Source: Novosphingobium sp. FKTRR1 (GTDB lineage: Bacteria > Pseudomonadota > Alphaproteobacteria > Sphingomonadales > Sphingomonadaceae). From it: a stretch of DNA of 64,000 bases. The translations under genes were made by a program, and so were the position numbers. Under the pieces are notes generated by a model, which did no database searches, was not told the origin of the DNA, and saw only the letters and a program-made list of their open reading frames with translations. How positions within the stretch are numbered: the first letter of the stretch is position 1; each line of letters begins with the position of its first letter. Location of the stretch: the NCBI RefSeq assembly GCF_020404405.1, contig NZ_JAIZDA010000001.1, positions 360,084 to 424,083 on the forward strand, read 5' to 3'. Positions 34,753-43,006 of the stretch are shown here, one piece after another.

Positions 34753-35910
34753 ATGGCAGACATCGATCCCCGCATCCCCGTCGATACCGCGCAGGACACC
34801 GCCGCCGTTGCGGGTTCGGCCGGGCAGACCCGCAAGCGTGCTTTCCTGCTGTTCGGTGGCGCGGTCGCGCTCGTGGCTGTCGGCGTCGGCGGTTACGAAT
34901 GGCTGTACGGCGGGCGCTATGTCGAAACCGACAATGCCTATGTCAACGCCGAAGTCGCGCAAGTGACCCCGCAAGTCGGCGGCCCGGTGCTGCGCGTCAA
35001 CGTGGGCAACACGCAAGTCGTGCACAAGGGCGACGTGCTGGTCGAACTTGACCAGACCGATGCGCGGATCGCGCTGGCCGCGGCAGAGGCCGGGTATCAG
35101 CAAGCCATTCGCCGGGTGCGCCAGACTGTTGCGACCGGATCGTCGCTGGCGGACGAAGTCGGCGCGCGGCAGGCCGACATCGCCCGGATGGCGGCGCAAG
35201 TGACCATCGCGCAGGCCGAACTGGCGCGCGCCCGCGTCGATCTTGACCGGCGTGAAGCGCTGGCCACGGGCGGCGGCGTTTCGGGCGAGGAATTGACCAG
35301 CGCACGCAGCGCCTTTGCCAGCGCGCAGGGCAGCCTCGCCGCCGCGCGCGCCGGACTGGCGCAGGCCCAGGCCGTGCGCGGCGCGGCCAGCGGACAGCAG
35401 GCGGCCAACGCCGCGCTGGTCAGCGGCGTGAGCGTCGAGAACAACCCCGACGTGCTGGCCGCGCGCGCCAAGCTCGATCAGGCGCGCATCGACCTTGGCC
35501 GCACCGTCGTGCGCGCGCCGGTCGATGGCGTGGTCACCCAGCGCACCGTGCAAGTCGGCCAGCGCGTCGCCCCCGGCGCGCTGATGCTGACGGTGGTGCC
35601 GATCGGCGCGGCCTATGTCGATGCCAACTTCAAGGAAAGCCAACTGCGCCACGTGCAACCCGGCCAGCCGGTTACGCTGACCTCGGACCTCTATGGCGGG
35701 GACGTGGTCTATCACGGACGGGTTGTCGGGTTCTCGGGTGGCACCGGATCGGCGCTGGCGGTCATCCCCGCGCAGAACGCCACCGGCAACTGGATCAAGG
35801 TGGTGCAGCGCCTGCCGGTGCGGGTGACGCTCGATCCCAAGGAACTGGCCGCGCACCCGTTGCGCATCGGTCTGTCGATGACCGCCTCCGTCGACACGCG
35901 CAGCAACTGA
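34753..35910 (+). CDS. emrA: Membrane-fusion protein, HlyD/EmrA family
   Basis: A 385-residue periplasmic adaptor with one N-terminal transmembrane helix (residues ~28-48) and the EmrA hallmark GGRYVETDNAYVNAEVAQVTP. A lipoyl-like half-motif, a long coiled coil (residues ~100-230) and a beta-barrel region (RTVVRAPVDGVVTQRTVQVG, AYVDANFKESQLRHVQPG) follow. It links the EmrB-like inner-membrane transporter to the outer-membrane factor. The ATG at 34753 has an AGGA site, 25 nt after the upstream stop. Confidence 0.92.
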   Translation: MADIDPRIPVDTAQDTAAVAGSAGQTRKRAFLLFGGAVALVAVGVGGYEWLYGGRYVETDNAYVNAEVAQVTPQVGGPVLRVNVGNTQVVHKGDVLVELDQTDARIALAAAEAGYQQAIRRVRQTVATGSSLADEVGARQADIARMAAQVTIAQAELARARVDLDRREALATGGGVSGEELTSARSAFASAQGSLAAARAGLAQAQAVRGAASGQQAANAALVSGVSVENNPDVLAARAKLDQARIDLGRTVVRAPVDGVVTQRTVQVGQRVAPGALMLTVVPIGAAYVDANFKESQLRHVQPGQPVTLTSDLYGGDVVYHGRVVGFSGGTGSALAVIPAQNATGNWIKVVQRLPVRVTLDPKELAAHPLRIGLSMTASVDTRSN

Positions 35911-35926
35911 GCGGGGCGCCCGGACC

Positions 35927-37450
35927 ATGTCCCCCGCCCCCGCCAAACAGGCTCCGCTGCGCGGCGGCGCCATCGCACTCGCCGCATTCGCGCTGGCCTT
36001 GTCCAACTTCGTGGTGGTGCTCGACATCACCATCGCCAACGTCTCGGTTTCGCACATCGCGGGCAGTCTCGCGGTCTCGCCCTCGCAAGGGACGTGGGTG
36101 ATCACATCGTACGCGGTGGCAGAGGCGATCTGCGTGCCGCTGACCGGGTGGCTCGCCAGTCGCTTTGGCGCGGTGCGGGTGTTCATGCTCTCGCTGCTCG
36201 GCTTCGGCCTGTTCTCGTTTTTGTGCGGCGTGTCGGGCAATCTGGAATCGCTGGTCCTGTTCCGCGTGATGCAGGGGCTGTGCGGCGGGCCGATCATGCC
36301 GATGTCGCAAACGCTGATGCTGCGGCTGTTTCCTCCGGCCAAAGCGGGTCAGGCGATGGGCATCTGGGCGATGACCACGGTCACCGCGCCGATTGCCGGG
36401 CCAATTCTGGGCGGGCTGATCTCGGACAACCTGAGCTGGCACTGGATCTTTTTCATCAACCTGCCGGTGGTGGCGCTGTGCGGCACGCTGGCGTGGATTC
36501 TGGTGCGCCGCTATGAAACGCCGACCGAGCGCAGGCCGATCGATTTCGTCGGGCTGGCCCTGCTGGTCGTGTGGGTCGGCGCGTTGCAGATCCTGCTCGA
36601 CAAGGGGCGCGAGGAGGACTGGTTTTCCAGTTCGCTGATCGTGACGCTGGCCATCGTTGCGGTACTCGGCTTCATCGCCTTCCTGATCTGGGAACTGACC
36701 GAGCGCAATCCGATCGTCGACTTGTCGGTGTTCCGTTTCCGGGGCTTCACGATCGGGGTCATCGCGCAAAGCACGACCTATGCCGCGTTCTTCGCGCAAG
36801 TGGTGCTGGTGCCGTTGTTCCTGCAGTCGAACCTTGGCTACACCGCCACCTGGGCGGGCTATGCGGTTGCGCCGATGGGGATCATGGCGGTGATCGTGTC
36901 ACCGATCGCGGCAGGATTGGTCGCCAAGACCGACGTGCGCCGACTGGTGACGTTCGGTGTGGTGTGGCTTGGCGTGATGACCCTGCTGCGCACCGGCTGG
37001 GTGACGTCGATGGACTATTGGACCATCGCCCTGCCCCAGTTCATGCAAGGCATCGGCATGCCGTTCTTCTTCATCGGCACGACCACGCTGGCGCTGGGTG
37101 CGGTGAACCCGAACCAGACCGCTTCGGCAGCCGGTTTGCAGAACTTCCTGCGCACCCTTGCGGGCGCCATGGCCACCTCGCTGACGACGACCTTCTGGGA
37201 GCGTGAAAGCAAGATCGCGCGCACCGAACTGGTCGGCGTGATCCATCCGCCTGCCAATGCGCTGGGTACGGGATCGATCGCGGATCAGGCGCGCGCCACG
37301 CTCGAACGGCTGGTCGATGTCGAGAGCACCACGCTCGCCACCAACACGGTGTTCCTGATCTGCGCGGCCATCTTCATCTTTGCGGCGGCGGTGGTCTGGC
37401 TGGCACCTGCGCCCAAGAAGGGGGCCTCTGCACCGATGGGCGGGCACTGA
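35927..37450 (+). CDS. emrB: EmrB/QacA-type (DHA2) MFS drug efflux transporter
   Basis: A 507-residue, 14-helix major facilitator of the DHA2 family. Motifs are LDITIANVSVSHIAGSL (motif D1), QGTWVITSYAVAEAICVPLT, SRFGAVRVFM (motif A), RVMQGLCGGPIMPMSQTL (motif B) and GPILGGLISDNLSWHWIFFI (motif C). It exports hydrophobic drugs or aromatic acids by proton antiport. It completes the TetR-controlled tripartite system and may protect against toxic aromatics handled elsewhere in the window (inference). It ends 27 nt before a convergent dehydrogenase gene. Confidence 0.93.
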   Translation: MSPAPAKQAPLRGGAIALAAFALALSNFVVVLDITIANVSVSHIAGSLAVSPSQGTWVITSYAVAEAICVPLTGWLASRFGAVRVFMLSLLGFGLFSFLCGVSGNLESLVLFRVMQGLCGGPIMPMSQTLMLRLFPPAKAGQAMGIWAMTTVTAPIAGPILGGLISDNLSWHWIFFINLPVVALCGTLAWILVRRYETPTERRPIDFVGLALLVVWVGALQILLDKGREEDWFSSSLIVTLAIVAVLGFIAFLIWELTERNPIVDLSVFRFRGFTIGVIAQSTTYAAFFAQVVLVPLFLQSNLGYTATWAGYAVAPMGIMAVIVSPIAAGLVAKTDVRRLVTFGVVWLGVMTLLRTGWVTSMDYWTIALPQFMQGIGMPFFFIGTTTLALGAVNPNQTASAAGLQNFLRTLAGAMATSLTTTFWERESKIARTELVGVIHPPANALGTGSIADQARATLERLVDVESTTLATNTVFLICAAIFIFAAAVVWLAPAPKKGASAPMGGH

Positions 37451-37477
37451 GCCGCAAGGCCGGTGCTTGCCGCCCGA

Positions 37478-38485
37478 TCATCCCTGCGGATCGATCAGCA
37501 CCTTGCACTGATGGGTCCGGCGGCGCAGGCTTTCGAACACGTCGGGTGTCGCTGCCAAGGCGATGGTCTCGGTCACCAGCAACCTTGGCTCTACCGCGCC
37601 GCGGTCCAGCGCATCGAGCGCGGCGACGAACTCCTGCGCGGTGAAGAACGCCGAGGTGATCAGCCGGACCTCCTTTGACAGCATGGCAAAGCTGTTGAAG
37701 GTGTCGGGCCGGGTGCACAGGCCCAGCAGCACGATGCTGCCGCGCGCGCGCACTTGCTGCACGGCCTGTTCGATCAGACCCGGCACGCCGACGCATTCGA
37801 ACACCACGTCGGCCTTGCCGCCCAGCGCGCGCCCGGCAGCGCCGACCGGGTCTTGCGCATCGACCACGAAGTCGTGCGCGCCCATCGCCAGCGCGCGGTC
37901 ACGCTGCCATTCGGCCAGATCCTGCACCACCACGCGCCCCGCCCCGCGCCGCCGCGCCCAGAACGCCACCGCCAGCCCGATCGGCCCCGCGCCAAGGACC
38001 AGCACTTTGTCACCGATGGTAAGCCCGCTCATCGCCACACCGTGCAGCGCGACCGCCAGCGGCTCGATGATCGCACCGTCGGCCAGACTGGCGCTGCCGG
38101 GCAGGCGCACGCACTGGTTGGGACGGGTCAGCGCATATTCGGCATAGCCGCCGCCTTGCAGGCCGAACGTGTCGCACCATGACACGTTGCCGGCGCGGCA
38201 AGCGGGGCAATGGCCGCAACTGACCAGCGGGCTCACCGCCACCCGGTCGCCGAGCGCAAGGCCTTCGACGCCCCGCCCCAGCGCGACGACCTCACCCGCA
38301 AACTCGTGCCCCAGTACCGAGCCCGCACCCTGACCATAGGCCGCGTCCTCGGTCATGTGCAGGTCCGATCCGCAGATGCCGCAGCGCCCCACCTGCACAA
38401 CCAGTTCGCCTTCGGCCGGGGTCGGATCGGGCAGAGTTTCGATGGTCAGCGGGCGATGAAGCCCCTGCATCACGGCTGCGCGCAT
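37478..38485 (-). CDS. Zinc-dependent medium-chain alcohol dehydrogenase
   Basis: A 335-residue MDR protein. Catalytic zinc ligands are visible in CGICGSDLHM and GHEFAGEVV. The structural zinc site is SCGHCPACRAGNVSWC, with four Cys. The cofactor fold is VLVLGAGPIGLAVAFWA, followed by a VVVQDLAEWQRDRALAMGA stretch suiting NAD(H). The family oxidises sorbitol-like polyols, threonine or secondary alcohols. As the last gene of the leftward aromatic cluster it may oxidise an aryl alcohol or aldehyde. It lies 22 nt after the SDR gene. Confidence 0.88.
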   Translation of the reverse strand: MRAAVMQGLHRPLTIETLPDPTPAEGELVVQVGRCGICGSDLHMTEDAAYGQGAGSVLGHEFAGEVVALGRGVEGLALGDRVAVSPLVSCGHCPACRAGNVSWCDTFGLQGGGYAEYALTRPNQCVRLPGSASLADGAIIEPLAVALHGVAMSGLTIGDKVLVLGAGPIGLAVAFWARRRGAGRVVVQDLAEWQRDRALAMGAHDFVVDAQDPVGAAGRALGGKADVVFECVGVPGLIEQAVQQVRARGSIVLLGLCTRPDTFNSFAMLSKEVRLITSAFFTAQEFVAALDALDRGAVEPRLLVTETIALAATPDVFESLRRRTHQCKVLIDPQG

Positions 38486-38507
38486 GGTGTTGGTCCCCTG
38501 ATGGCGC

Positions 38508-39311
38508 TCAGTGCGCGGTCTGCCCGCCGTCGATCACGAAAGTGGCGCCGTTGATGAAGCTTGCGGCATCGGACAGCAAGTGCAGCACCGTGCCCGAAAT
38601 CTCTTCGGGCAGCGCGGCGCGGCCCGAAACGTTGCCCGCAAAGAACGCCGCGCGGAAATCGGCGCTGTCGGCCCAGTGCTGGGTCATCGGGGTGACAACG
38701 AAGCCCGGCGCAATGGCGTTCACCCGTATTCCGCGTTGGGCATATTCCACCGCCGCCGCCTTGGTCAGGCCCGATACCGCGTGCTTCATCGCGCAATAGA
38801 CGCTCATGTTCGGGTCCGCGATCAGCGCGCCGACCGATGCGGTGTTGACGATGGCACCGCCGCCGACGCTCAGGAAATGGCGGATTTCGGACTGCATGGC
38901 ATAGAACACGCCCTTGAAATCGACATTGATGGCAAGGTCCATTTCCTCGGGCAGCACTTCGTGGATCGGCCGCTGCGGTGGCAGCACGCCCGCATTGTTG
39001 AACGCCCCGTCCATCCGGCCAAAGCGCGCGATGCAGCCACGCACGAGCGCCTCGACCGCCGCCGGATCGGTCACGTCGGTCGGCACGAAGTCGGCCTCGC
39101 CGCCAGCCTGCCGGATGATCGAGACGGTCTCTTCGGCGCGCGGGTCGATATCACCGATCAGCACTTGCGCGCCGCTGCCAGCCAGCGCCACCGACGTCGC
39201 GCGGCCGATGCCGGTGGCGCCGCCGGTCACCAGCACCGCTTTGCCTGCGAACGTCCTTCCTGCCCCGGTTACTCCTGCCCCGGTTACTCCTGCCCCGGTT
39301 ACTCCTGCCAC
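38508..39311 (-). CDS. Short-chain dehydrogenase/reductase (SDR) with repeated N-terminus
   Basis: A 267-residue classical SDR with the cofactor motif VLVTGGATGIGRATSVAL, an acidic LIGDIDPRAEE suggesting NAD preference, NNAGVLPP, catalytic Ser (NTASVGALIA), Tyr and Lys (YCAMKHAVSGLTKA), and RVNAIAPGFVVTPM. The start is inferred to be GTG at 39311: no closer ATG or GTG exists before the nucleotide-binding motif, and the upstream gene's TAA overlaps it by 13 nt. The first ~20 residues are three copies of GVTGA encoded by 15-bp repeats, unusual for this family. It probably oxidises a benzylic alcohol from the flavocytochrome pathway. Confidence 0.85.
   Translation of the reverse strand: MAGVTGAGVTGAGVTGAGRTFAGKAVLVTGGATGIGRATSVALAGSGAQVLIGDIDPRAEETVSIIRQAGGEADFVPTDVTDPAAVEALVRGCIARFGRMDGAFNNAGVLPPQRPIHEVLPEEMDLAINVDFKGVFYAMQSEIRHFLSVGGGAIVNTASVGALIADPNMSVYCAMKHAVSGLTKAAAVEYAQRGIRVNAIAPGFVVTPMTQHWADSADFRAAFFAGNVSGRAALPEEISGTVLHLLSDAASFINGATFVIDGGQTAH
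39260..39304. repeat. Three tandem 15-bp repeats at an MBL/SDR gene junction
   Basis: Three exact copies of CTGCCCCGGTTACTC (plus strand) lie at 39260-39274, 39275-39289 and 39290-39304. On the coding strand each carries GGAG followed by TAA in the upstream gene's frame and encodes GVTGA in the SDR frame. Copy-number change keeps both frames intact. Confidence 0.9.
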
Positions 39312-40180
39312 GCTGGTTGCTCCCCCTTGGCGACCTTGGACGAATTGCCGAGCAGGAAGTCGCCCAGCACGTCGACGGCTTGCGGATAGGCCGCGCTCAC
39401 CCGCGCGCGCAGGTCGGCGCTGTCTTTCGAAGCGGCGACCAGTTTGGGCCAGTCGGCGATATATTTGCGGCTGAACGCAAGGCCCGAAACGTCGTTGGGC
39501 AGGCCCGGCTTGGAATGCCCCGGCACAACCATGACCGGGCCCAGCGCGGCCAGCGTGTCGAGCGAGCGGCCCCATGCGGCAATCCCGGCGGCGTCATGTT
39601 CGCCGAACCACAAGTACATCTGGTTGTAGACCAGATCGCCCGGAAACAGCGCCTTGATCGACGGTGCCCACAGCGCGGTGGCATGGAGATGATCGCCCGG
39701 CATCGGCCCGATCACCTTCAACTCCTTGCCTTCCAGCAGGATCGTGTCGCCATCGAGCGAAGCAGGCGCCGAGGGGTGAAGCGGGCCATTGCTGCCCAAC
39801 AGCGGGCCCCAGCGCTTGACCTTGAACGGCAGCGAGCGCCAGATATCAGCCACCACCACCGGATGCGCCACGATCTTTACGTCGGGAAAGGCATCCTTGA
39901 TGACTTCCATTGCGAAGAAGTGGTCGGGATGGTCGTGCGTGACGAACACGGTGGTCAGGTGCTTGCCGCTGTCGAGCACCATGGCCACGACCCGGTGCGC
40001 ATCGGCCCGCGTGAACGGCGCATCGACCAGCACCGCGTCCTTTTCCCCCTCGATCAGCGCGACGTTGGCATAAAGCGAACCGGCGCTGGTGCGCAGCACC
40101 TCGACCGTCAGCGGCTTGTCCTGCGCCTGCGCGCCAAACGGAATGGCCAGCGCGGCGAGCGAAAGCAGCAGTCTTTTCAT
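39299..40180 (-). CDS. Secreted metallo-beta-lactamase-fold hydrolase
   Basis: 293 residues with a signal peptide (AALAIPFGAQAQ). The metal site THDHPDHFFAM has the HxHxDH pattern, and further ligands are in MPGDHLHATALW, FPGDLVYNQ and VVPGHSKPG. This matches periplasmic MBL-fold proteins that are often found beside aromatic or quinoprotein dehydrogenase genes. No specific substrate can be given. The ATG at 40180 overlaps the flavoprotein stop (TGATG) and its own stop overlaps the SDR start, so it belongs to the operon. Confidence 0.85.
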   Translation of the reverse strand: MKRLLLSLAALAIPFGAQAQDKPLTVEVLRTSAGSLYANVALIEGEKDAVLVDAPFTRADAHRVVAMVLDSGKHLTTVFVTHDHPDHFFAMEVIKDAFPDVKIVAHPVVVADIWRSLPFKVKRWGPLLGSNGPLHPSAPASLDGDTILLEGKELKVIGPMPGDHLHATALWAPSIKALFPGDLVYNQMYLWFGEHDAAGIAAWGRSLDTLAALGPVMVVPGHSKPGLPNDVSGLAFSRKYIADWPKLVAASKDSADLRARVSAAYPQAVDVLGDFLLGNSSKVAKGEQPAWQE

Positions 40181-41799
40181 CAGGCTATCCCCGACTTGCC
40201 GGGCGCAAGGATATGGTTGGGATCGATCGCGTGTTTCAGCGTGGCGTTGAAGGCGCGATTGACCGCGCCATATTGCTGCGCGACCAGATCCATCGCGTGA
40301 ACCCCGGTGCGGTAACTGGCCCAGCCGCGCTCACCAAAACCAGCGACCAGTTCGCGGTAGCAGGCGTCGGCGCGCTTCTCCTCCTCGGGGTCGGACTTGT
40401 CGTACAACAGCGCGATGATGTGGTGCAGTTCACGGCTGCCGATGGCGAAGGCCGAAGTGTAATCGAAGCCGTGGCGCCCGAGGATCTGCTTGGCCAGCGC
40501 GATCTGGCCGGTAGTCTCGTTGCCCTTGGCCGGGGCCACCGGCGCAAACCACGCAAGGCCGCCGCCCGCGCCCTTCCAGCGCACGATACCCACTTCCTCA
40601 AGGCTCAATCCGCCCTGCATCAGCGTGGCGTGGTGGTGGAAATAGGGGTTGCCCTGCATTTCCGCCTCGGTCAGCACTTCGCCATCGATCGCGGCAAAGG
40701 CGGCGCGCACGATCGCCTCGTTCGCGGCGATCATCTCGGGCGTGCCGTACAGCGCGAAGTAGGTGTTCCAGTACCCCAGCCCGACTTTGGCGCCCGCCGC
40801 CATCAGCGCCTCGTCGGTGACCGGCTCGGGGTGGTCCCAGATCTCGCCGCGCCGCTGAAACATGGCCAACTGGTACCCGGCCGACATCATCAGCACGACG
40901 TTGGGAATGATGTTCGAGATACGCAGCGGGCGCATCGCCTCGACGATCTTCGCCACGTCCTCGACCCGCTTGTGCCGCACGACGAAGGGTTTGTAGACCG
41001 GCGGGGCAGGCATCAGCCACATCCCCATCTTGGTCACCACGCCGAAGTTGGACTGGGTGAACAACCCGTCCAGATAAGGCCCGTAACCCCACTTGAACGC
41101 CTGCCATGCCGATGGATTGCGGGTGGAGCCCATGCCCGTGCGCAAGATCTCGCCATTGGGCAGCACCACTTCCATGCCGCACTGGACCATGAAGTGTTCG
41201 CCATAGGGGGTGTAACCGACCCCGCGATCGAGCGTGTTGCCCACCGGGCTGGCGACCGGGCCGACCGTGGGCACGTCGATCCACAGCGGCAGGTTGTGTT
41301 CGACCAGATAGTCCTTGAGCTGGCGATAGGTCACGCCCGGTTCGACCAGCGCGGTGCACAGCTCGGGATCGACCGAGATGATCCGGTTCATCCGCTTGAG
41401 GTCGAGCACCACCTGCCCCGGCGCGGCGGTGCTGGTCATGCCATAGCCCATGTTCTTGCCGGTGGAGACCGGCCACAGTGGCTGGCGGAACTGGTTGGCG
41501 ATCTTTACCAGCGCCTGCACTTCCTCGACCGTGCCGGGGCAGACCGCACCGACCGGGGCATGGCGGCCCGATGGGTCGGGCACATAGGTCTTGCGCCAGG
41601 GCCGCACCGCGTCCTCGTCGGCAAAGACCCATTCGGGCCCGACGACGGCGCGCATGGCGGCGATGGCGCCCTTGAAGTCGGCCTTGCGCATGCCTTTGGC
41701 GAGGACGGGCTTGGCCCCGGCAACACCGCTCAGACCGACCGAAGCCGCCCCGGCAACGCCTGCACCCAGCAGTCCGCGGCGATCGAGGGTGACGGTCAT
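40180..41799 (-). CDS. FAD-binding oxidase of the vanillyl-alcohol oxidase/p-cresol methylhydroxylase family
   Basis: A 539-residue flavoprotein with a twin-Arg-like leader (DRRGLLGAGVAGAASVGLSG). The PCMH-type FAD domain includes VCPGTVEEVQALVKIANQF, LWPVSTGKNMGYG and GNTLDRGVGYTPYGEHF. The substrate/cap domain has SNFGVVTKMGMWLMP, and the C-terminus is AIDPNHILAPGKSGIA. Homologues oxidise p-cresol, 4-ethylphenol, eugenol or vanillyl alcohol via quinone methides. The neighbouring small cytochrome c makes this a flavocytochrome like PchF-PchC or eugenol hydroxylase rather than an oxygen-using oxidase. Start and stop overlap the neighbouring genes by 4 and 1 nt. The substrate, probably a 4-alkylphenol, is inferred. 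Confidence 0.88.
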   Translation of the reverse strand: MTVTLDRRGLLGAGVAGAASVGLSGVAGAKPVLAKGMRKADFKGAIAAMRAVVGPEWVFADEDAVRPWRKTYVPDPSGRHAPVGAVCPGTVEEVQALVKIANQFRQPLWPVSTGKNMGYGMTSTAAPGQVVLDLKRMNRIISVDPELCTALVEPGVTYRQLKDYLVEHNLPLWIDVPTVGPVASPVGNTLDRGVGYTPYGEHFMVQCGMEVVLPNGEILRTGMGSTRNPSAWQAFKWGYGPYLDGLFTQSNFGVVTKMGMWLMPAPPVYKPFVVRHKRVEDVAKIVEAMRPLRISNIIPNVVLMMSAGYQLAMFQRRGEIWDHPEPVTDEALMAAGAKVGLGYWNTYFALYGTPEMIAANEAIVRAAFAAIDGEVLTEAEMQGNPYFHHHATLMQGGLSLEEVGIVRWKGAGGGLAWFAPVAPAKGNETTGQIALAKQILGRHGFDYTSAFAIGSRELHHIIALLYDKSDPEEEKRADACYRELVAGFGERGWASYRTGVHAMDLVAQQYGAVNRAFNATLKHAIDPNHILAPGKSGIA

Positions 41800-42128
41800 T
41801 GGCCTTTCTCCTTCAGATCGGCGGGGCCGGCTTCGATCCATTGCGCCAGGCCATGCAGTTCGGCCGGGCTGATCTCGCTTGGGCGGAAGGCGGGCATGGC
41901 GTTGCGCCCTTGCCGCACGGTCATCTCGACCATCGCCGCAGGCAGCGCGCGGCCCCGGATCACCGGCCCGACGTTGGCGCCGTGGCAATAGGCGCACGTG
42001 CTGGAATAGACCTGCTCGGGCGTGCGCGGGGGCAGCGGCTCGCCCAGCTTTTGCGCGATGGGGGCGGTGGCCAGCGCGGTTCCACCCGCAACCAGCGCAA
42101 GCGGCGCAAGGAACAACGGCCCCCTCAT
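41796..42128 (-). CDS. Class I cytochrome c, electron acceptor subunit for the flavoprotein
   Basis: A 110-residue protein with a signal peptide, a single heme site CAYCHG and a later Met ligand in GRNAMPAF. It is similar in size to the cytochrome subunit (PchC) of p-cresol methylhydroxylase. It would take electrons from the reduced flavin in the periplasm and pass them to the respiratory chain. ATG at 42128 overlaps the SDR stop (ATGA), and its stop overlaps the flavoprotein ATG (ATGA), so the two subunits are made together. Confidence 0.9.
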   Translation of the reverse strand: MRGPLFLAPLALVAGGTALATAPIAQKLGEPLPPRTPEQVYSSTCAYCHGANVGPVIRGRALPAAMVEMTVRQGRNAMPAFRPSEISPAELHGLAQWIEAGPADLKEKGQ

Positions 42129-42964
42129 TTGTACTTCCCCAGCATCATGCCGCCATCGATCACGACGTGCGATCCGGTCATGTAGTCCGACGCATCGGAC
42201 GCCAGCAGCAGCGCCAGCGGCTTGATCTGCTCGGGCTCGGCCAGCTTGCCCAGCGGCACGATGGCGTCCCATGCGGCGCGCGCGCTGGGGTCTTTCTTCA
42301 GCCAGCCACCGCCGATGTTGGTGACGAACGGTCCCGGCGCGATGGCGTTGATGCGGATGCGGAACTCGGCCAGTTCCAGCCCCAGCGCGCGCACCATGTG
42401 CAGCACGCCAGCCTTGGCGGGCATGTAGGGCAGGCCCACGATCGGTTCGGTCACGAACCCGGCGTTCGACGCGGTGCAGATGATCGACCCGCCGCTGCGA
42501 CCATTGGCGCGGCCTTCCTGCTTCATCACCCGCACCGCGTTCGACACGGTGTAGAACACTCCGTTCAGGTTGACCGCGATCGAGCGGTTCCAGCGCTCGG
42601 GATCATAGGTATCGACCTGGCCCTCGGGATTGCGGAAGCCGCCGGGGTTCCAGAACCCCGCTCCGGTATCGATCCCGGCATTGGCAAAGCAGATGTCGAG
42701 CCCGCCATAGGCCGCGACGTGGCCATCGAACGCGGCGGCGACATCGGCAAAGCTGGAGACGTCGCAGGAAGCGGCGCGCGCCTCATACCCCTCGGCGCGC
42801 AGGCGGGCGGCCTCGCGCTCGGCTCCGTCGGCGTCGATGTCGGCCAGCGTCACCGCCGCGCCGGATTCAGCCATCGCTTCGGCATAAGCCAGGCCAAGCC
42901 CGGAAGCGGCACCGGTGACGAGCGCAGTTCGCCCGTCCACCGCAAAGCGGTCGCGTATTCCCAT
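42125..42964 (-). CDS. Short-chain dehydrogenase/reductase
   Basis: A 279-residue classical SDR: TALVTGAASGLGLAYAEAMA, an acidic TLADIDADGAE (NAD type), ANAGIDTGAG, catalytic Ser in ICTASNAGFVTE, Tyr/Lys in LPYMPAKAGVLHM and RINAIAPGPFVTNIGGG. It could oxidise the aryl alcohol formed by the adjacent flavocytochrome to a ketone or aldehyde. The start at 42964 is preferred because AGGAG is spaced 9 nt before it; an ATG at 42970 is also possible. The cytochrome gene overlaps its stop. Confidence 0.88.
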   Translation of the reverse strand: MGIRDRFAVDGRTALVTGAASGLGLAYAEAMAESGAAVTLADIDADGAEREAARLRAEGYEARAASCDVSSFADVAAAFDGHVAAYGGLDICFANAGIDTGAGFWNPGGFRNPEGQVDTYDPERWNRSIAVNLNGVFYTVSNAVRVMKQEGRANGRSGGSIICTASNAGFVTEPIVGLPYMPAKAGVLHMVRALGLELAEFRIRINAIAPGPFVTNIGGGWLKKDPSARAAWDAIVPLGKLAEPEQIKPLALLLASDASDYMTGSHVVIDGGMMLGKYK

Positions 42965-43006
42965 TGTCATCCTCTCCTGCGCTCGCCGGTCGGGCCGAAT
43001 GATCGG

